This document shows, in pieces, positions 11,558 to 25,958 of a stretch of 64,000 nt of DNA. Both the position numbers and the translations under genes were made by a program. The DNA comes from Myripristis murdjan (lineage: Eukaryota > Chordata > Actinopteri > Holocentriformes > Holocentridae): contig NC_043999.1 in assembly GCF_902150065.1 (NCBI RefSeq), positions 20,707,182-20,771,181 on the forward strand. The letters are read 5' to 3'. The notes below the pieces were generated by a model. It was not told the DNA's origin. It made no database searches and was given only the letters and a program-made list of their open reading frames with translations. Positions within the stretch are counted from its first letter, which is position 1, and every line of letters begins with the position of its first letter.

Positions 11558-11596
11558 CACGCACACACACGCACACACACACACACACACACACAC
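11558..11596. repeat. (CA)n microsatellite
   Basis: A CA dinucleotide repeat with GCAC interruptions at the left, in svil intron 1. Plus-strand frames through it give only Thr-His runs. Confidence 0.92.
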
Positions 11597-12060
11597 CTCA
11601 GCCTATACATCAACGTGATGACGATGCGCTTATCATTCCACCGATAGGGCATTGCGGCGAGGCTGGCCCGCAGCCCAATAATGCTTTTCAGATGCTGTTT
11701 GGGAAAACGGTGGTTACTATCTTATCTCACTGCAGCACACAGAGCAAAAACTGTCACCACAAAACACACGGGCAGCGACACAAGCCAGGTCTAGCAGATG
11801 GAAGTAGAGGTCACAAATGCCGATCTCTCTGTTGAGAGGCGCAAGGAAAAAAAAAACACTAAGATTGTGGTTTCATTGTTGTGTTTTCCACAGAAACAAG
11901 AACAAGAGCACTGATCTCAGTGGACTTTTAAAAGTTCTTGTAAATGTAAGCTCGGTTGTTAGACCTCACTTCAAAAACACCAATGAACAACAATCATATC
12001 ACATCATAACATTTGTCAAATCATAGTTATCTGTCCATCTCACAATCAAGGTCTATGCAG

Positions 12061-12088
<28 letters not shown>
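12061..12088. repeat. (GT)n microsatellite
   Basis: Fourteen uninterrupted GT units. An interrupted CA repeat lies about 100 bases further on (12190-12220), so the two could pair. Confidence 0.93.
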
Positions 12089-12091
<3 letters not shown>

Positions 12092-13759
12092 ATGCAGCCA
12101 GACTGGGGTGTGTGTGATTCAGAGGTGGCATATTTGGATGCTTCTGGAAGTGAGCTCATCTGGCCCAGTATGTGAGCCTGTACTGTGTCCACACACACAC
12201 ATGCAAACACACACACACACTGCAAAGCTGCCAATTCACACTGGAGGTTAGAGGATGGGTAGGTGCTACCTACACACCCTGTTATTTGCAGCACCAACCC
12301 TGAGGGCAGATTTGGGGTTTGGGCGGTGGGGAGGGTCCACCCAGCACTGATTTTCTTGTAAAACAACACACTGAAGTCATCACTGTCAAACTGCATCCAG
12401 CAGACTGATTTATATTATCCGGTACGTCATATGAATAAAGGTAATAAAGTAACATCATAAGATAAGAATAAATTCATGCATGTGGAGATTTTTTTGGAAA
12501 ATCAGTGGAATAAAGAAGTGGCAGCCCACACTCTTTCATTCATCTGCACATTCATGTGTCTACATGAAACCTTGATTCCTCAGCATGTCATTTGACCTCC
12601 GTGTGTGAGTGCTGCCCTTTTTGGCGGTGTTCAGTTGGCAGAGTTAAGATTTGCTGAATGCAGGTAGAGACCTGGGTACAAAACTAACACCCACTTCTCC
12701 ATTATGTGGTCTTGGGGGTGCAAACTACCAGAACTTCAACTGTTTTCCGTTATCCATTTTTGACATGTGTATTTAGCTAGAGAAAGAAAGACAGAAGTTG
12801 TAGGACTCAATTCTGGTGATTCTCTTTAGGGATAACCAGCTTCTCATGTGCTACAAAACCTAAATATCATCCTCAGCATCTGCAAAGTGCTAGTGTTTTG
12901 TGTTTTATAGAATTAAACAGTTGCCTTTTTCATGTTTTGCGCAGATTTCATGTAAAATCTTGGCACCTGGTGGCAAACAATGCACGATGCAGTGAAGAGC
13001 AGTACTTCTAAGCCATGTGCAACCAGGACCCAAAAGGTTTTTTCTTCCAACTCCACACTACACCAGCTGATTTCACTAATTTGTTCCTCCTCTCTGGTTG
13101 AACCTACATTCATCAATTAAATCAGCTGCTACCCGTGGGCATCAATGGACAGATGGTCGAGAATCACTGGTGTAAAGACGAGTAGAGGCTGCCAGTCTTC
13201 TCAGCAATGGTCTTGCTTGTTCACAGTAATTACACTAATGCCTCAGAATTAATGTGGTAGTGATTCATAGATGCCAACATTCTACTTGTAGTCACTGTAA
13301 CGGCATGAAAAAAAAGATCAGCGCAGGTTTTGATCAAACGCATGCCAAACCTGGCCCTATCACCCTAGCTACCGTCACTACACCTATCACAATCTACCGT
13401 CTGGCTGTTGGGCAGTCAGAGTTGATGGTAATGTTTGTTTCTATGACTCATCCGTGGCAGGGGTGAGATCAGGCCTACAAAACGACCTGACTGTTTCTCC
13501 CCTGTCATTAACGATGACGACTCTTCACTGCCAAGGTTGGGCAAGACCGTGCAGGTCGCTGCTATGATGCAACACTGTTCATGTTGTTCTCTCATCTTCA
13601 AGGTGGATTGCAGGATTCATTCAGACAGTAATAAAGGGCTAAAGGGCACAGCCACAACTGTGCAGAGAAGCAAAACAAAATGCACAGATGGTCCCCAAGA
13701 AAAAAAAAAAAAAGAAGGAAATGGTATTTTTTGGCAACCAATTCCATGCTCAAATAGGT

Positions 13760-14095
13760 GTTAGGGTGGGACATGATGTCAACACATTAATATATTGTGA
13801 TACTTCCTCTTGTGAAAAATTATTGATACACTTGTGCCAAGTATCGATATTTGAGTCTTTAACTTAATTTGCACATAGTACATTTGAGTTCCTACAAGGT
13901 GTGTTCGTTCCCTGACTTTAGGCATTTGAACTGAAACTGTTATTATTTTGCACTTTCCAAGGTAAGGGATATCGTGATGTATCATAGCTGAATATGTTAC
14001 AATAAATCACATATCGGAGGATTGCCTGTATTGTGATGCCATCGTTACCGTGGGTAGAATATCATGATATTACTGTACTGCCAGTTACCCAGCGA
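13760..14095. repeat. probable AT-rich interspersed repeat (family unknown)
   Basis: The segment carries several TATCGATA-like and GATATCGTGAT-like words (13795-13850, 13970-14070) typical of non-autonomous fish DNA transposons. I could not define matching inverted ends or a target duplication, so the limits are approximate. Confidence 0.35.
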
Positions 14096-17000
14096 TCCTC
14101 AACACTAATAGGCGTGTGTTTATTAGTAACTCTGCAGCGGCAGATACAAGGAATGTAAACATGTGAAGAGCTGCATTAAGAGGGATTACTTTTACAACAT
14201 CTCACAGCCAAACAGGAAACCACACTGTGCCACAAACTGAGGTAAACCATCCCAGTTAACCCTGTCCACTGATTATATAACTGAATCATTATGGCTTTAA
14301 AACCAGACAGACAATCTCAGAAGAATGTAAATATAACCTTTTCAAACCATTCTCGCAATTGATGAAGTCCATTGCACATTATGACCCTTTCATAAAGGGA
14401 ACATTCTTGTTTTGTGAAAACTAGGAGTGCAAACCATGTAGAATTGACCAAGATACAGTTAAAGAATATGGATGTAAACAGGGGTGTGATGGTGGGTAAA
14501 CGCTTTTTACGATCATTTATCCACGTATTTAAACCGTTTAAATGTGTGTAAATAGCAATTACAATCACAAGCGATTGTGATGATGCTCACACTCTCTCCC
14601 ACACTGGCTGAGCCTGCGATGCGGTAGCTGAGATAAACTAGGCTTTATCCACCTTTTTACTTACCACTACAGCTCTAGATGTAATTTAGAGTCAGCATGG
14701 TTCTTATTTCATGAGTCTGCTGGTTCAGCAGATTACCTCCTTATACACTGAGTCTTAGCAAGTTTGCTGCTGTATATGCCCAAAATGGCTGGAGGCATGA
14801 TGGCACAAGAGGCCAGAAATTAGATCAAAGGTCTATGAGAATTAAAATCAAAGCCACCTCTATCAACATACTTCATGATTTGAAGAAAAGACAAAGCAGT
14901 GAAACTGAACCACAAGACATTCAAATTAAGTACAAGCACAGACCAGCACGGGTTTTTCAAGGACAATATCGTATTGATACTTTTGTTTTAGTCAACGTGG
15001 AACAGCTACTCAAATAGCATTTAGACCACTGGAAACAAACTCTCTACAGAATCCCAGGATAACAATGAAACATACTCATGCACACCTGTGTAGGTGCCAA
15101 TTGAAATGCAGTGGTATTGGTTCAGGTTAAGAGCCCATAGAGCGCCTAAACTGATCAATCATACTATGAATGTGTAATCAAACACTGCATCATATAAGTC
15201 ATATTCGAGATGGACAACATGGACTATAGCTGATATCTATTTTTAATAAAAAGCCAATATCAGCCCAATATCAAATTAACCCTTCAAGAAGGCACTTGGG
15301 ATCTTGAAATTGAACAGCACAATGAGCAAAGCGAGTCATGTTTAATATCATAACAACACAGAGTCACGCCTCTCCACTAATCATCATCCCAGATGTTCAG
15401 TGAGCCACACATTCGAGCTATTTCAGCCTGGACAGCTTCACATGTGCAGTCAGTGGGTCATTATTAGATAAACACTTCCAGACAGTCTGTGTTGCACTTC
15501 AAATGACCTCTAGCATCCCGACAGGTCTGCTAGGGCTGAAATACCTAATGGTTGCACCACCTTCACGGCTGGAAAATCTTTTGGAGAAGACAGCGAAGAA
15601 AGAGCAAGATAGAGAGAAAGACGGAGAGAAATAAGAATTAGGAGAGTTCGTCTCCTGCTCTGGGCTCTTTCACAGCCCTCTTAGAAATAAAGTCCAGATT
15701 TATGGCATCCCACAGGAAAGATATCCATCTTTTCTGGCAAGGGAGCAGCAGAGGGATCCAGCCTGCTTGGCCATGCCGTCTCTGCAGACACATAACAGAG
15801 CTCGCGCCTGTGCTGCAAGGCCATAAATTTAGACAAGGGGGTAGGAAATGAAAGGTAAAGATATTCATACCCATGCATAAAGGGAGTGAGACAGGGGAGA
15901 ACTGCTGGTAAAACTCCATTTGCAAGGATGAGTTTGATGTCTTTTACTAGCCATGATGGGACTTCATTACGAAGCAATGAGGTTCTCTTGTGTGCCCTTT
16001 GACCTCTAAAAGGTAGTGAAAGTTGTGTTCAAAAACAACAGATTCTGTCCAACGCCTTAGTGACGACTCTGTGGCTTTTAATATAGGGTCTAAGTTTTCT
16101 GTGTGAGCAGTCATTGACTTGTGGCACTTTGGAGAGCCCTCAGGAGGTAAGGAAGATATCACCGGGATGCACAGAAGCCATGGACACAAAGAAAGACACT
16201 GAACATGTTTTAGTGTCTTGAGTGTGTACAGACAGTTAGTCTGAGATTTACTCAGGCTTTAGACCAAGTGTTAACAGAGTATGTTTGCTTAAATATAGTG
16301 TGTAGCTTTACTGGCACTCTGACCCCAGTTGGGCTTCTGAGATCAGATATGAAACACCTCAAACTTCAAGAGACACTCGTGAACCAGAGCTTCATACCTC
16401 GTTATCAACTTCCTTTAATAACCCTGAAGTCTTTGAAACTCTGCAGCCACACTTCTGCAAGTAGATATACCAAGATAATGCTGACCTTCAAGAGAATTTA
16501 TGCACTGTATTAACACCCAGGGAAAAAACCCACATACACCCTTCTACACATGGCTTTCCCAAAATAAAACAGATAAGAGGTCTTAAGCAGGAACCTCAGT
16601 GACTCCAAGAGGAGGCCTCCAAGGGGTGCAGCAATGTTTCTCTCTCGAATCTACCAGGACATTCTCTCACAAATCACCGCCATAAATCCAGCACTGAGCA
16701 TGGGTCACAAACCAGTTACACCAACATCTTCTTGTGCAATCACTTATAGGAAGACTGAGGAGCTTCTCTTGTCCAAAAATGTAGTCTTCTCTTCACATAA
16801 GGGGTGCCAGCAGTTGTGTCCAGAGACAGCCAAGCAGTTAAACGGTCTTACACTGTTGGTATCATTAATCTGTGATGGCCGTGGCATTCCTAAATTTCTT
16901 CGAATGCCTTCTAACAACCACCCGAGAATATCCATGTACCTGCTACAATCAGAGGAGAGAGCGATAGTGGAGTGAGAAGTTTAGCAGCTGAGGAAAAATG

Positions 17001-17896
17001 ACAGCCACTCATTACTCAAAAGGCAACATGTCTTGTGGCTGCACTGCTTCCTGGTGGTGTATCAAGGATTCTCTCTGAGGAGAAATTAGTGTCTCTGCCT
17101 CTTCTAATGATGGATTTCTCCCAGTATGATTGCAAAGCACCCATGCAAAATGGTGAATCTAGAAAGACGCTCTTGCTCTGTCTAAGGAACTGACACCAAA
17201 CCTTGACATTCACTGTTGATGTTTTAGATAGCTGGAAAATTTCTGCTCCATTGTAGCTGCACTGGAAATATCTAAATGTGAATCCAATCTGTGAACAGAT
17301 TTTGCCATTTTCTTCCCCAGTACATGTAAAAAATAAAACTGTAAGTAGATATTACACACAACTGTTAATCAGGAATAATCTGTTCATAAAAAAGCCAATA
17401 TAGCACCATCTGTTGCTGGTGCACAATGATGATGGCCTTGAGGCATCTGATGCACCTGAAATCCTGAAATACACGTCTACAGTATCTGATTCAAACAAAG
17501 GCCCTGGGGAAAGATCTGTACCCAAGTCTGCACACACGCCCACACACATTCACAGAAAGGTCTACTATTAAATGAGCACACGTGTGTGTGTGTCTGTGTG
17601 TGTGTGTGTTAGACTGAGACCAACAGCACATCTGGTTAGGACAGCTACGGCATTAAAATCCTTTACTGATCCTGTTTGCCAGTGAATTCCTGGTGCCGTT
17701 TCCATCCCCGGACACCTTCCCAGGAGCTGTCATCCTGCTCTGTTTAAAGGATGGGAGCACTAAAGGCAATGGCGACACTGCTGGAACGCAAATATCTTTC
17801 ATTTCCCCCTACAGAATCGTTCAGATCAGTCGACATAATATGAGGTAAGCCAGTGGATGGGAGGCTGCCACTGGTGAGCTGAACCAACTGCAGGAC

Positions 17897-17920
17897 CAGC
17901 AGCAGCAGCAGCAGCAGCAG
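17897..17920. repeat. (CAG)8 trinucleotide repeat
   Basis: Eight CAG units followed by CAT. It lies in svil intron 1 and no coding frame around it is credible. Confidence 0.9.
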
Positions 17921-18163
17921 CATACTGCCTGGCAGGAAACACCTATTTCCACAGAAAGAGCTGGGAACTCAATGAACCATGAGCTAAATACTCCATGTTG
18001 CTGCCATTTTTTAAAACAAACATGTTATTATTGGCATGGGTCAAAACACATCATTCATAAGCTATGAATTTTTGACCAGGCAGAGAATAGTCAAAAAAGA
18101 CCAATACAACATGATCATTCATGGCCCCTATTTCCCCTCTTCCAAATTTTTGAATTTAATATC

Positions 18164-18164
<1 letters not shown>

Positions 18165-18233
<69 letters not shown>
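18165..18233. repeat. (TG)n microsatellite, 69 bases
   Basis: A long uninterrupted TG repeat in the window, in svil intron 1. Runs of this length can adopt Z-DNA under supercoiling and are usually highly polymorphic. Confidence 0.95.
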
Positions 18234-18236
<3 letters not shown>

Positions 18237-18482
18237 CTCATGTGTCTGTACATGTAGACTCATCGACAGATTATCAACATACAGCTGGCAGTATCGCCCC
18301 ATGATGACGCCACAGACTGTTCACCCCTAACTTTGTCTTTCCCTTCTTGTTCCATTTTGTCTCCTCCTTCAAACTCCACTACTAAAGATCCGGTTCAGCT
18401 AATCAAAAGTGCCAAAAGTGTAAAAATAAAAATAAAACTGGCAGATTCATCCAAAATAGAGGCAATTCTACAGGGAGGTCCA

Positions 18483-19045
18483 TTTTGCATGCTTAGCGCA
18501 ATATCTGCAAAAATGTCTCAAGTTCATGTTTCTGCTGAGCTTTTCCCAAAGCAAGCAGTCACATGTTAGAATGCCAATATCATTTTCCTACCTTTTATCA
18601 AGCCATTGGCTTCCATTCATTTTACTACAATATGAAAACTTTCACAGACTTCAAACTTTCTTCACACCAGTATTCCATCACCATAATAAAGTTATCCACA
18701 TTAGTTTTCCTGAAAGCAGCATCACTGTTGTGTTTTCATGACTTTGAATTGAGAGGAGTGAGGCAGTCCATCTGCTGGACACAGTCCCTGGGGAAATGTT
18801 TGCTTTCCACAGCTAATTATCAGTTCTGTGGTTTAAGAATGGTGACAATGTGGTTAGCTGCAGAAGCAGAACATTATAAGGTGACTGTTTCAAACAACAA
18901 ATTTGAAAACTGAGGGACTTTGATTAAATATTGTGAAAATTTCAGTTCTTCCACATGACTTGCAGAATGGTTTGCTGAATGTAACGTGGATTAATTGCAG
19001 TAAATTGGCTATACATTCAAAATCACTGGTATGGTCCATTAAGTT
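18483..19045. repeat. dispersed repeat of about 560 bases, copy 1
   Basis: Aligns by eye along its length with 44763-45290 in the same orientation. Shared blocks include TTTTGCATG-TTAGC, CTTTTCCCAAAG-AAGCAGTCA, GCTTCCATTCATT, ACCATAATAAAGT, ACATTAGTTTTCCT-AAAGCAG and TGACTTGCA-AATGGTTTG. Neither copy has an open frame or clear inverted ends. Two diverged copies 26 kb apart, one in the gene and one outside, indicate an old interspersed family I cannot name. Confidence 0.8.
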
Positions 19046-20001
19046 CCTCCATACCTTTGTCATTCTCAGGCTCTGACAAAAGCATAAGGCATGACTACAC
19101 ACACTGTGCTGTATCCCAAGCATAGCCGCTTGTGTCAGAGCTCAAGTCTGAGGTCAACGCCAAGGGCGGAGACCCCAGCTCAAGTACTTTGTCCTATTAG
19201 TGGCTCTTCATAAAGCACCACTAATTAGATTGCAAACTGTGGATGGTGGGTTAAAAATAAAGAAAAAAGGTGTCATGCAAAAGTAAATCTTAAGACCCTA
19301 CATTTAAGACCACTGGGAATAAGCCTTGTGCAAGACTGTGGGTGCTCAACAAAACCTGGAGTGGGTCTGTAAACATGTTATGGGTTCACAGACAGCTGAG
19401 AAATGGGACACTTCTCCCTCATCTTTGCCTCATCTGTCCCTCTGAGTCTCAGACAGGCTGTCGAGGGATGGGGATCGGGTTACTATAACCAGTAGAGGGA
19501 GATCAGGTGACCCTTACACTCATCCAAGGTACTGTATAGTCCACAAAACATTCTCACATGGCCATTCTGACAAATACATTTAAATTCATAGGATGAGAAG
19601 TCTACCATGAAGTAAATCGGATTAATGGTTGCTAATATCTTTTTGGTGCTTGCCAGTCCGTGTTGACAGGCAACAGGACAAAACAACAGCAAAACAAAAC
19701 CATAAACACAAAGTCTTAGGAGGGTCTAAGCTGTAGTCCATTTGTCAGCCCTGTGTTTATGTCTAACCTGGGTGCTGACAAGGGGGTGTCCAGGCTAAAA
19801 TAAGTGGCTGAACAGTAGTATGAGACATGTGTAGTAGTGGTGCCTTTATCTACATTTCCATGAGCATCGCCTCTTTAAGACGTGACATTAATTCACATGG
19901 AGACTTGACCGCTGTCTATGCTCTGTGAAGCCAGCAGACACACTCCACACCACTGTAGGCTGTTGTCATAATTATCTGGCAACCACTGTTGTGGGTTTTT
20001 A

Positions 20002-20353
20002 CTGAAACTGTAGTTCCTAATAAACAGTTCACCCAAAACACAGAAAGATCTTTTCACTCTTACACCATCCAGACAGTGTCTGTGAGATTTAGTGAAGTTT
20101 CCAATTCGCTGCTCTTCCACGTCTTTTGGGTATTTGTTTGTGGAGCGCATACCATCAAAAATGCACATGTGGAAAACTCAAAACAATATCATAGTCACTT
20201 GAGGGAGTACACAAACTGTGGGTGCCAGGATGCAGGGAAGATCCTAGCAGACTGGAAACTTTGCCCAATCATGCAGAAATGATCTGTGCACACTAGCGGT
20301 AGGTGTGAATATACCTTTTATTTTTTGTATTTTGAGTGAACTATCTCTTTAAC
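20002..20353. repeat. probable fish interspersed repeat
   Basis: The right end, read on the minus strand, starts GTTAAAGAGATAGTTCACTC, and the left part contains ACAGTTCACCCAAAACACAG. This start is a motif I recall from abundant fish repeats. No coding sequence is seen. The exact family and borders are uncertain. Confidence 0.5.
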
Positions 20354-23300
20354 AAAACTATACCTGTCCATCTTCATTGTCCAGTGAAAACTGTGTATCT
20401 CCAATTTTGTTGATTTTACTGTTTTAACTTAATTTGAGTACCAACATGCTCCTGTATGTGTTTCTGAGAAGTTGATCTTATGGAGATACTGTACATGGTT
20501 TTAGTCGGACAGCAGCACGATGCATCTTGATGCCTACTGAGCGTTCAGTTTCGCAACACAGACAAGCAACCTGACCCCAGAATCCCAGATGCAGCTACAA
20601 CACAGATCCAGCAATACCTTCCATAACTCTGACACAAAGCCCCAACCCTGACACGTGAGCACAGTTCACTTCCCCTAGTGCCCACTCACCATCATATCCA
20701 TGGATTAAGAGATTACATGCTCTAGATCAAAGCTAATGAATCCACAGTGATTCCCACAGCAGCCTGACACTTAGACAGACAGCTGAGAAAAGTGACTGTG
20801 ACGCAGCCAATTGACAATGTGAAGGCAGTGACAACATCACAGCTCCACTTTACCTCGCCCATGCCAGAAATTAGATCAGCCTTTAGCCAATTAAGTAACT
20901 ATGAACTAGGGCTGGTATATTTTTGGAACAGCCCCCTAAATATAAATCCAGCACTGAGGGCCTCATGATTAAATGATGCACACATATGCAAACAGAGATG
21001 CGTGTGTTCATCGGCATCTGGGTTAACGGTCTAATCAAAACATGGAAGCAACACAACAACATCTGCACCATGTGTGCGCCTGGTTTGACATTTTTTCTTG
21101 TAATAACATTCTCAAAGAACGAAAAACTCACAACACATGTTAACGATATGAATAATACCATGAACTTTAATTGTAGGGTGTTTGAACTTGGTGCTAAAAC
21201 CAAAGCGGACATGAGTAGTGACTAAGGACAGAGAGCTCATACGCATGGAAAAACGTGTGTAAAACGTGTGCGCGTGTGTGTGTGTCTGTGTGTGTTGCCG
21301 TTAAAGGCAGCGCTCTATTTCTGTCTGTGTGTCCTGACGGAGTGAGAGCAGGTGCTGCACAATGAACAACTGTAGTTTCCCAGCCAGCCATTCACTACTG
21401 AATGAATCACACAGGGAGAAGCTCACAGCCCTAAAATCCAAAACTCCATTTCTTAAACATTTCACCGCTCAACCCGGGCAGAGATCATTACACTAAGGAA
21501 AGCATGAATTTCTAGTGAAAATCACTTCCAGGCAATTGACTGGAACTAGGAGACCATTTTACAGAGCAGAGCGTCACATTTGTAAGTTAATATCAGAACG
21601 TGTAATCAATCAGAGATAAGAGAAAGTCACATGAGGACAGTTTGAATTTTATACTGAGCAGACCGAGTCAAACTAGTAGAATCCAAAAGGGACTCTTCAT
21701 TGGAAATTTTTAAGTAATCCAGACTGTTTTATATCAACATAATTCAAAATCTCATAATTCCAAATCGCCTACTGAGTAATTTACTACTTAGGGATTTGTA
21801 GACAAAACAAACACTGTCATCAGACACATTTATCTCCTCAGAAATAATGTGGAACTACATTTTCATGGTACAATCCTGAAACCTACAAAATAAATAAAAC
21901 ATCAAGAGCGCACCACGATCAATGACACCCTTAAGAACATGTGTAATGAAAATAATACACCAATCACAAATGATGTTGAGAGCTTCCTCACCAAAGTCAC
22001 ACTTGAAACTGTTGTGAAACCTCTGGGCAACAACCACATGTGAGGACAGTCATCAGACAAAAGAAACTCACCTTCTTTTAATGTAGTTCCTCTTCTCGTG
22101 CGCTACTGAAGGCCATCGGGTTCAAGTCTTGCTGAGGGAACTCTGAGCGTTTTAAGTCTTTAGGGGTTTATAAGGGTGTACTGGTTCCACTGTCCTGGGG
22201 AAGGTCAGCGCTCCAGAGACTGGTTGGGATGGGGACTACTGGGACATAAAGCTAGACTGACAGGCCCAGAGGCACTGACAACTCCCCCTGACCCCCTCCA
22301 CCCCCTCCTTTCTCTCCACCACCCCCCATTAGGGGAGCATGTGCTGTGGCTAGATCTGCAGCAGGCCTGAACCATGGGGGAGCAGATAAATTTAGAACGG
22401 TACTTTCCCACTCCATCACCGCCAGGCCAGATCAATCAAACAACGAAAGACGGCAGCGGCGGTCATGAGAGGGCGATCAAACGGGGGTCAGTGATGAGAG
22501 GATGGAGTGGGAAGAAAGACAGAAGGCCATGGTGCAGTAAAACGGCATTTACAAAACAGACTCCAGTGTGTACTTCCACTCTAACGTAATAAATTTTGGA
22601 AGTAAATTCATAAAAAGTTACAGTGACCATAAAATATATAGGAGTGTTTCTTAAACTGTGGGCTGTACACATGTTTCTGATGGAGCACTAGCATGTTTTT
22701 AAAAAGTCTGGGAATTTAATTGGGCAAGTTTTGTCCCAATCTAAGCTTTGGGATGAAAAAGTTCACCAAAGCCCAGGAAGTGCCAGAGTGTTTTACTGTT
22801 TCTGTAGAGAATGAGCCATAGGTACCTAAGGCTGGTCTACTCAACTGGTGGCCTGCAGGCCACATCTGGCCCAGAGGCAACTACCAAGTGGCTAAGAAAG
22901 CTCAAAGTAAATAGACTATTTAAAAAAAAAATTTAAAATATTTTCATTGTAATATTATTTTATTAAAAATATTTGTTAATAGCAATATTACTGTATAGCC
23001 TTAATCGTCACAGCACTGTGAAAGGCAGTCGGGAAGCAAAATCAGAACTCAAGTAAGAAAGATATTCTGCCAATCAAGATATCTTTCACAAATCAATATT
23101 TCCTCATGAGATGCCATTCCAACCACACCTAGTAGCTTTTCAAAACATCTGGCTATTGACAGTCACAAGCAGGCAAGTGCTCTATTGAAAATATGTCTCT
23201 GTCAACCTTGAAACATAAACTGACAATGAAAAACATTAGTTTAACGCAGTCTAGATTGACAAATACTGGCCTTGTGGTAGTTAAAGAATATAATATTCGG

Positions 23301-25901
23301 AGCAACCACATTACAAAATGCTAAGGTTTTAAATACACTGCTGAAAATGTCTGGTCAATCTACATTCCCTGGTTTTCAAAATTTGCCCAATTGAATTGGT
23401 AATCGAGTAGCTCTGATATAGGTGATATTACATTTTGACAGCAGCAACAAACACACAACAAACATAACAAAATGAGATAATAAAGCAAATTACCCACAAC
23501 CTGCACAGTCATTCTACCTATTAATTCTAAACTCATGCCCTCACACTTGTACCTGTAACCCTGAAATTGACCCTGTTTTTCCTAATGGAAGGTGCCCCAA
23601 AGAGAGCCCAGGGCAGAACCTGGGCCCACTGAGCAAATTCCATTTAAGGCCCTGGACACTGAGGTTTTGATAGCACTCAATCTCCCCAAAATAGACCCCT
23701 GCAGCTCAGTGGGATCAAATCAGCTGTCAGGCCAACGATCCCCCTGCTACACGCAAACAAGCCAGTGACATGCCAATGCAACAATTACGATGTGCAGACA
23801 GACAGTTACCTTTATGATAGACTTGATATACAGCGTATATACCTAACCGTCCCATGAGAATGGCATGTGTATGCGGTATGGGTATCTATGCTCTATTGCT
23901 GCTGGCATGGCAGTGGATGGTGGAAACTCTTAAAAAGGGTGCAGAGGTGGCATGCACCTTGTGGGTCATGGCAGTAAAAAGCAGCAGAGTTCAGCACTAT
24001 TTAAAAACTGTCATTGTACCAACAAACGACAGGCTCAGAGGGATGAGTGAGAAGCACAGTATTTGGAGTAATGTTAGGCCGTAGAGGTTGGTTTGCTGGG
24101 TTGTATCTATCAGGTGACTCAGGGAAAAGGTGCAGGTATGCTACAGAACTGGGCCAACACGGCGTGCCAGTCCTCACAGCAAGGGGGCATATGGCTTTTA
24201 ATGCCGGTATGTAGCGATCAAACCAAACCGTCTCACACTTCATCACCAAGCTTGGAAACAGAGGCCGAAGAAATGTTTAAGTGCTGAAAAAGGGGCATGA
24301 GGCTACTGCAAGCATAATCAATGGGTGCTCTGGGATTTCTTGGGAGTTAAATTCTTCACGTCATCGTCACTTCATCATATTTACAACATCCACTTTCATT
24401 TTTGGTGAACTCTGAGCCCTCCAAGACATGAGACACGAGGGAAGAAAAAAAAAAAAAAACACTGAATGACTTCAACAATCAGCTCAACAAGCAGACAAAC
24501 CTCTCATTCATCATGCTGATGATTATACATTTGGGGTCCAAAACCCCAAAGAAGGACAACATTAGCCAGATGAAGAGGAAGGAAGGGAATCGAACACACA
24601 CAAAGACCCAAAGATAAGGACAAGGCTCAGTTTCAGCTGGCCCCTGAACAAAGGACACACTGGGCAAAGGAGAGGCCACTGGGAGACGGCCAGTTAATGG
24701 GACAGAATTTAAGTGGAGCGAGGTGGGCGATGAGAATGACTCAGTGATTTCTCATTATGTACATGTTGAGTGGGGGGCGGTGTATAAGACATACAGGACA
24801 TACAATGATTAGAATTATGAATATATACTTATACACATGAACAGAGCACACTTCAAGCTGGGATTTTTAGGGTGATTTACACAACAAATAGCACCCTCTA
24901 GTGTTCACAGCCAGGTACAGCTACACAGATCTTAAGCCTCCACTCCATCTTCACTGACTCCTGGCCTCTATAGTTGGCTTTAAGTCTCAACACCACTCCC
25001 TTTCCAAGATATCACACCAATTGATTTGTTTATGGCTGTGTGAAAAGGTAAACCCTGAAACTGATTCATGCTTTTTCGGCTGGTTGAGAGAGCAGGCCTG
25101 GGAAGCGGGCCAAGTTTTCAAGTTCCTCAATGGAGGCGAGGCAAGGCTTTGTACTTTCAATAAGCTTTCAAAGCGAAGGGGGTTCAGCCACTCCAACGCT
25201 AATTAGCAGCGGAGAAACATTAATGCTTTAGCAGCCAGCACAGAAATGTGGGAGCGAATGTGATTTCAATTTAGCCCGTGTTAGGCGAGGGATGAATGTT
25301 GATTGCTAACATGCCCGAACCACACTGTACTGTCAGCACAACTGAAAAAAACTGAGGGTAAAAGAACTTGCCTCCTGTTTTTCCATAAACAGCTGCAGAT
25401 AGACCACAACAATGCCCTGGGATGCTGAAAAACTGGAAATATTTGTAGTTTTAAACCCACCCCCGTCCTTCACGCCATCACTTTGAGAAAGGTCAGCCAT
25501 GCAGGCAATCTCACACACTGTGGCTTTGCTTTAAAAGGCAAGGTTTTATAAAAGCTGGCACCAGAAACTAAGGTTAAGAAGTGTTTCTGGGTGCAGAGCC
25601 CTCACACCCATAAAGCCAGGCATGGAGGAGCAATGAAATGACAGAACAGACCAGACTGGGCCTACCCAACCCTGGCTCTATCCAACAGCATGGGCTGCCA
25701 TTCACATGGAGCACTGAGCATGAACTGGACCCAATTACACCGAGGCACAATAAAACTCTGTTTAAAGTGGTTGGAAAAGAAATAACAGATGGGATAAATG
25801 AACAACAACACCAGAAAAGGTTGGAACTGCTCTCTAACGTCTGTATGTCAAAACAAAAAAGCTCTATCCCATAACTGTCAGTATCTGATAAGCAGTAATT
25901 A

Positions 25902-25958
25902 CTTTTTTCTTTCTTTTTCTTTCTTCTTCTTTTCTTTCTTTCTTTTTTTTTTTTTTTT
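25902..25958. repeat. CT/T-rich pyrimidine tract
   Basis: A low-complexity TTTC/TTCT run ending in a long T run. Minus-strand frames through it give only Lys/Glu runs and are not coding. Confidence 0.9.

Noticed and set aside
22835-22900. GGTGGCCTGCAGGCCACATCTGGCCC motif (shortened in sense: GGCCTGCAGGCCACATCTGG)
   Set aside because: Resembles the end of a vertebrate hAT-like repeat, but no second end or target duplication was found nearby.
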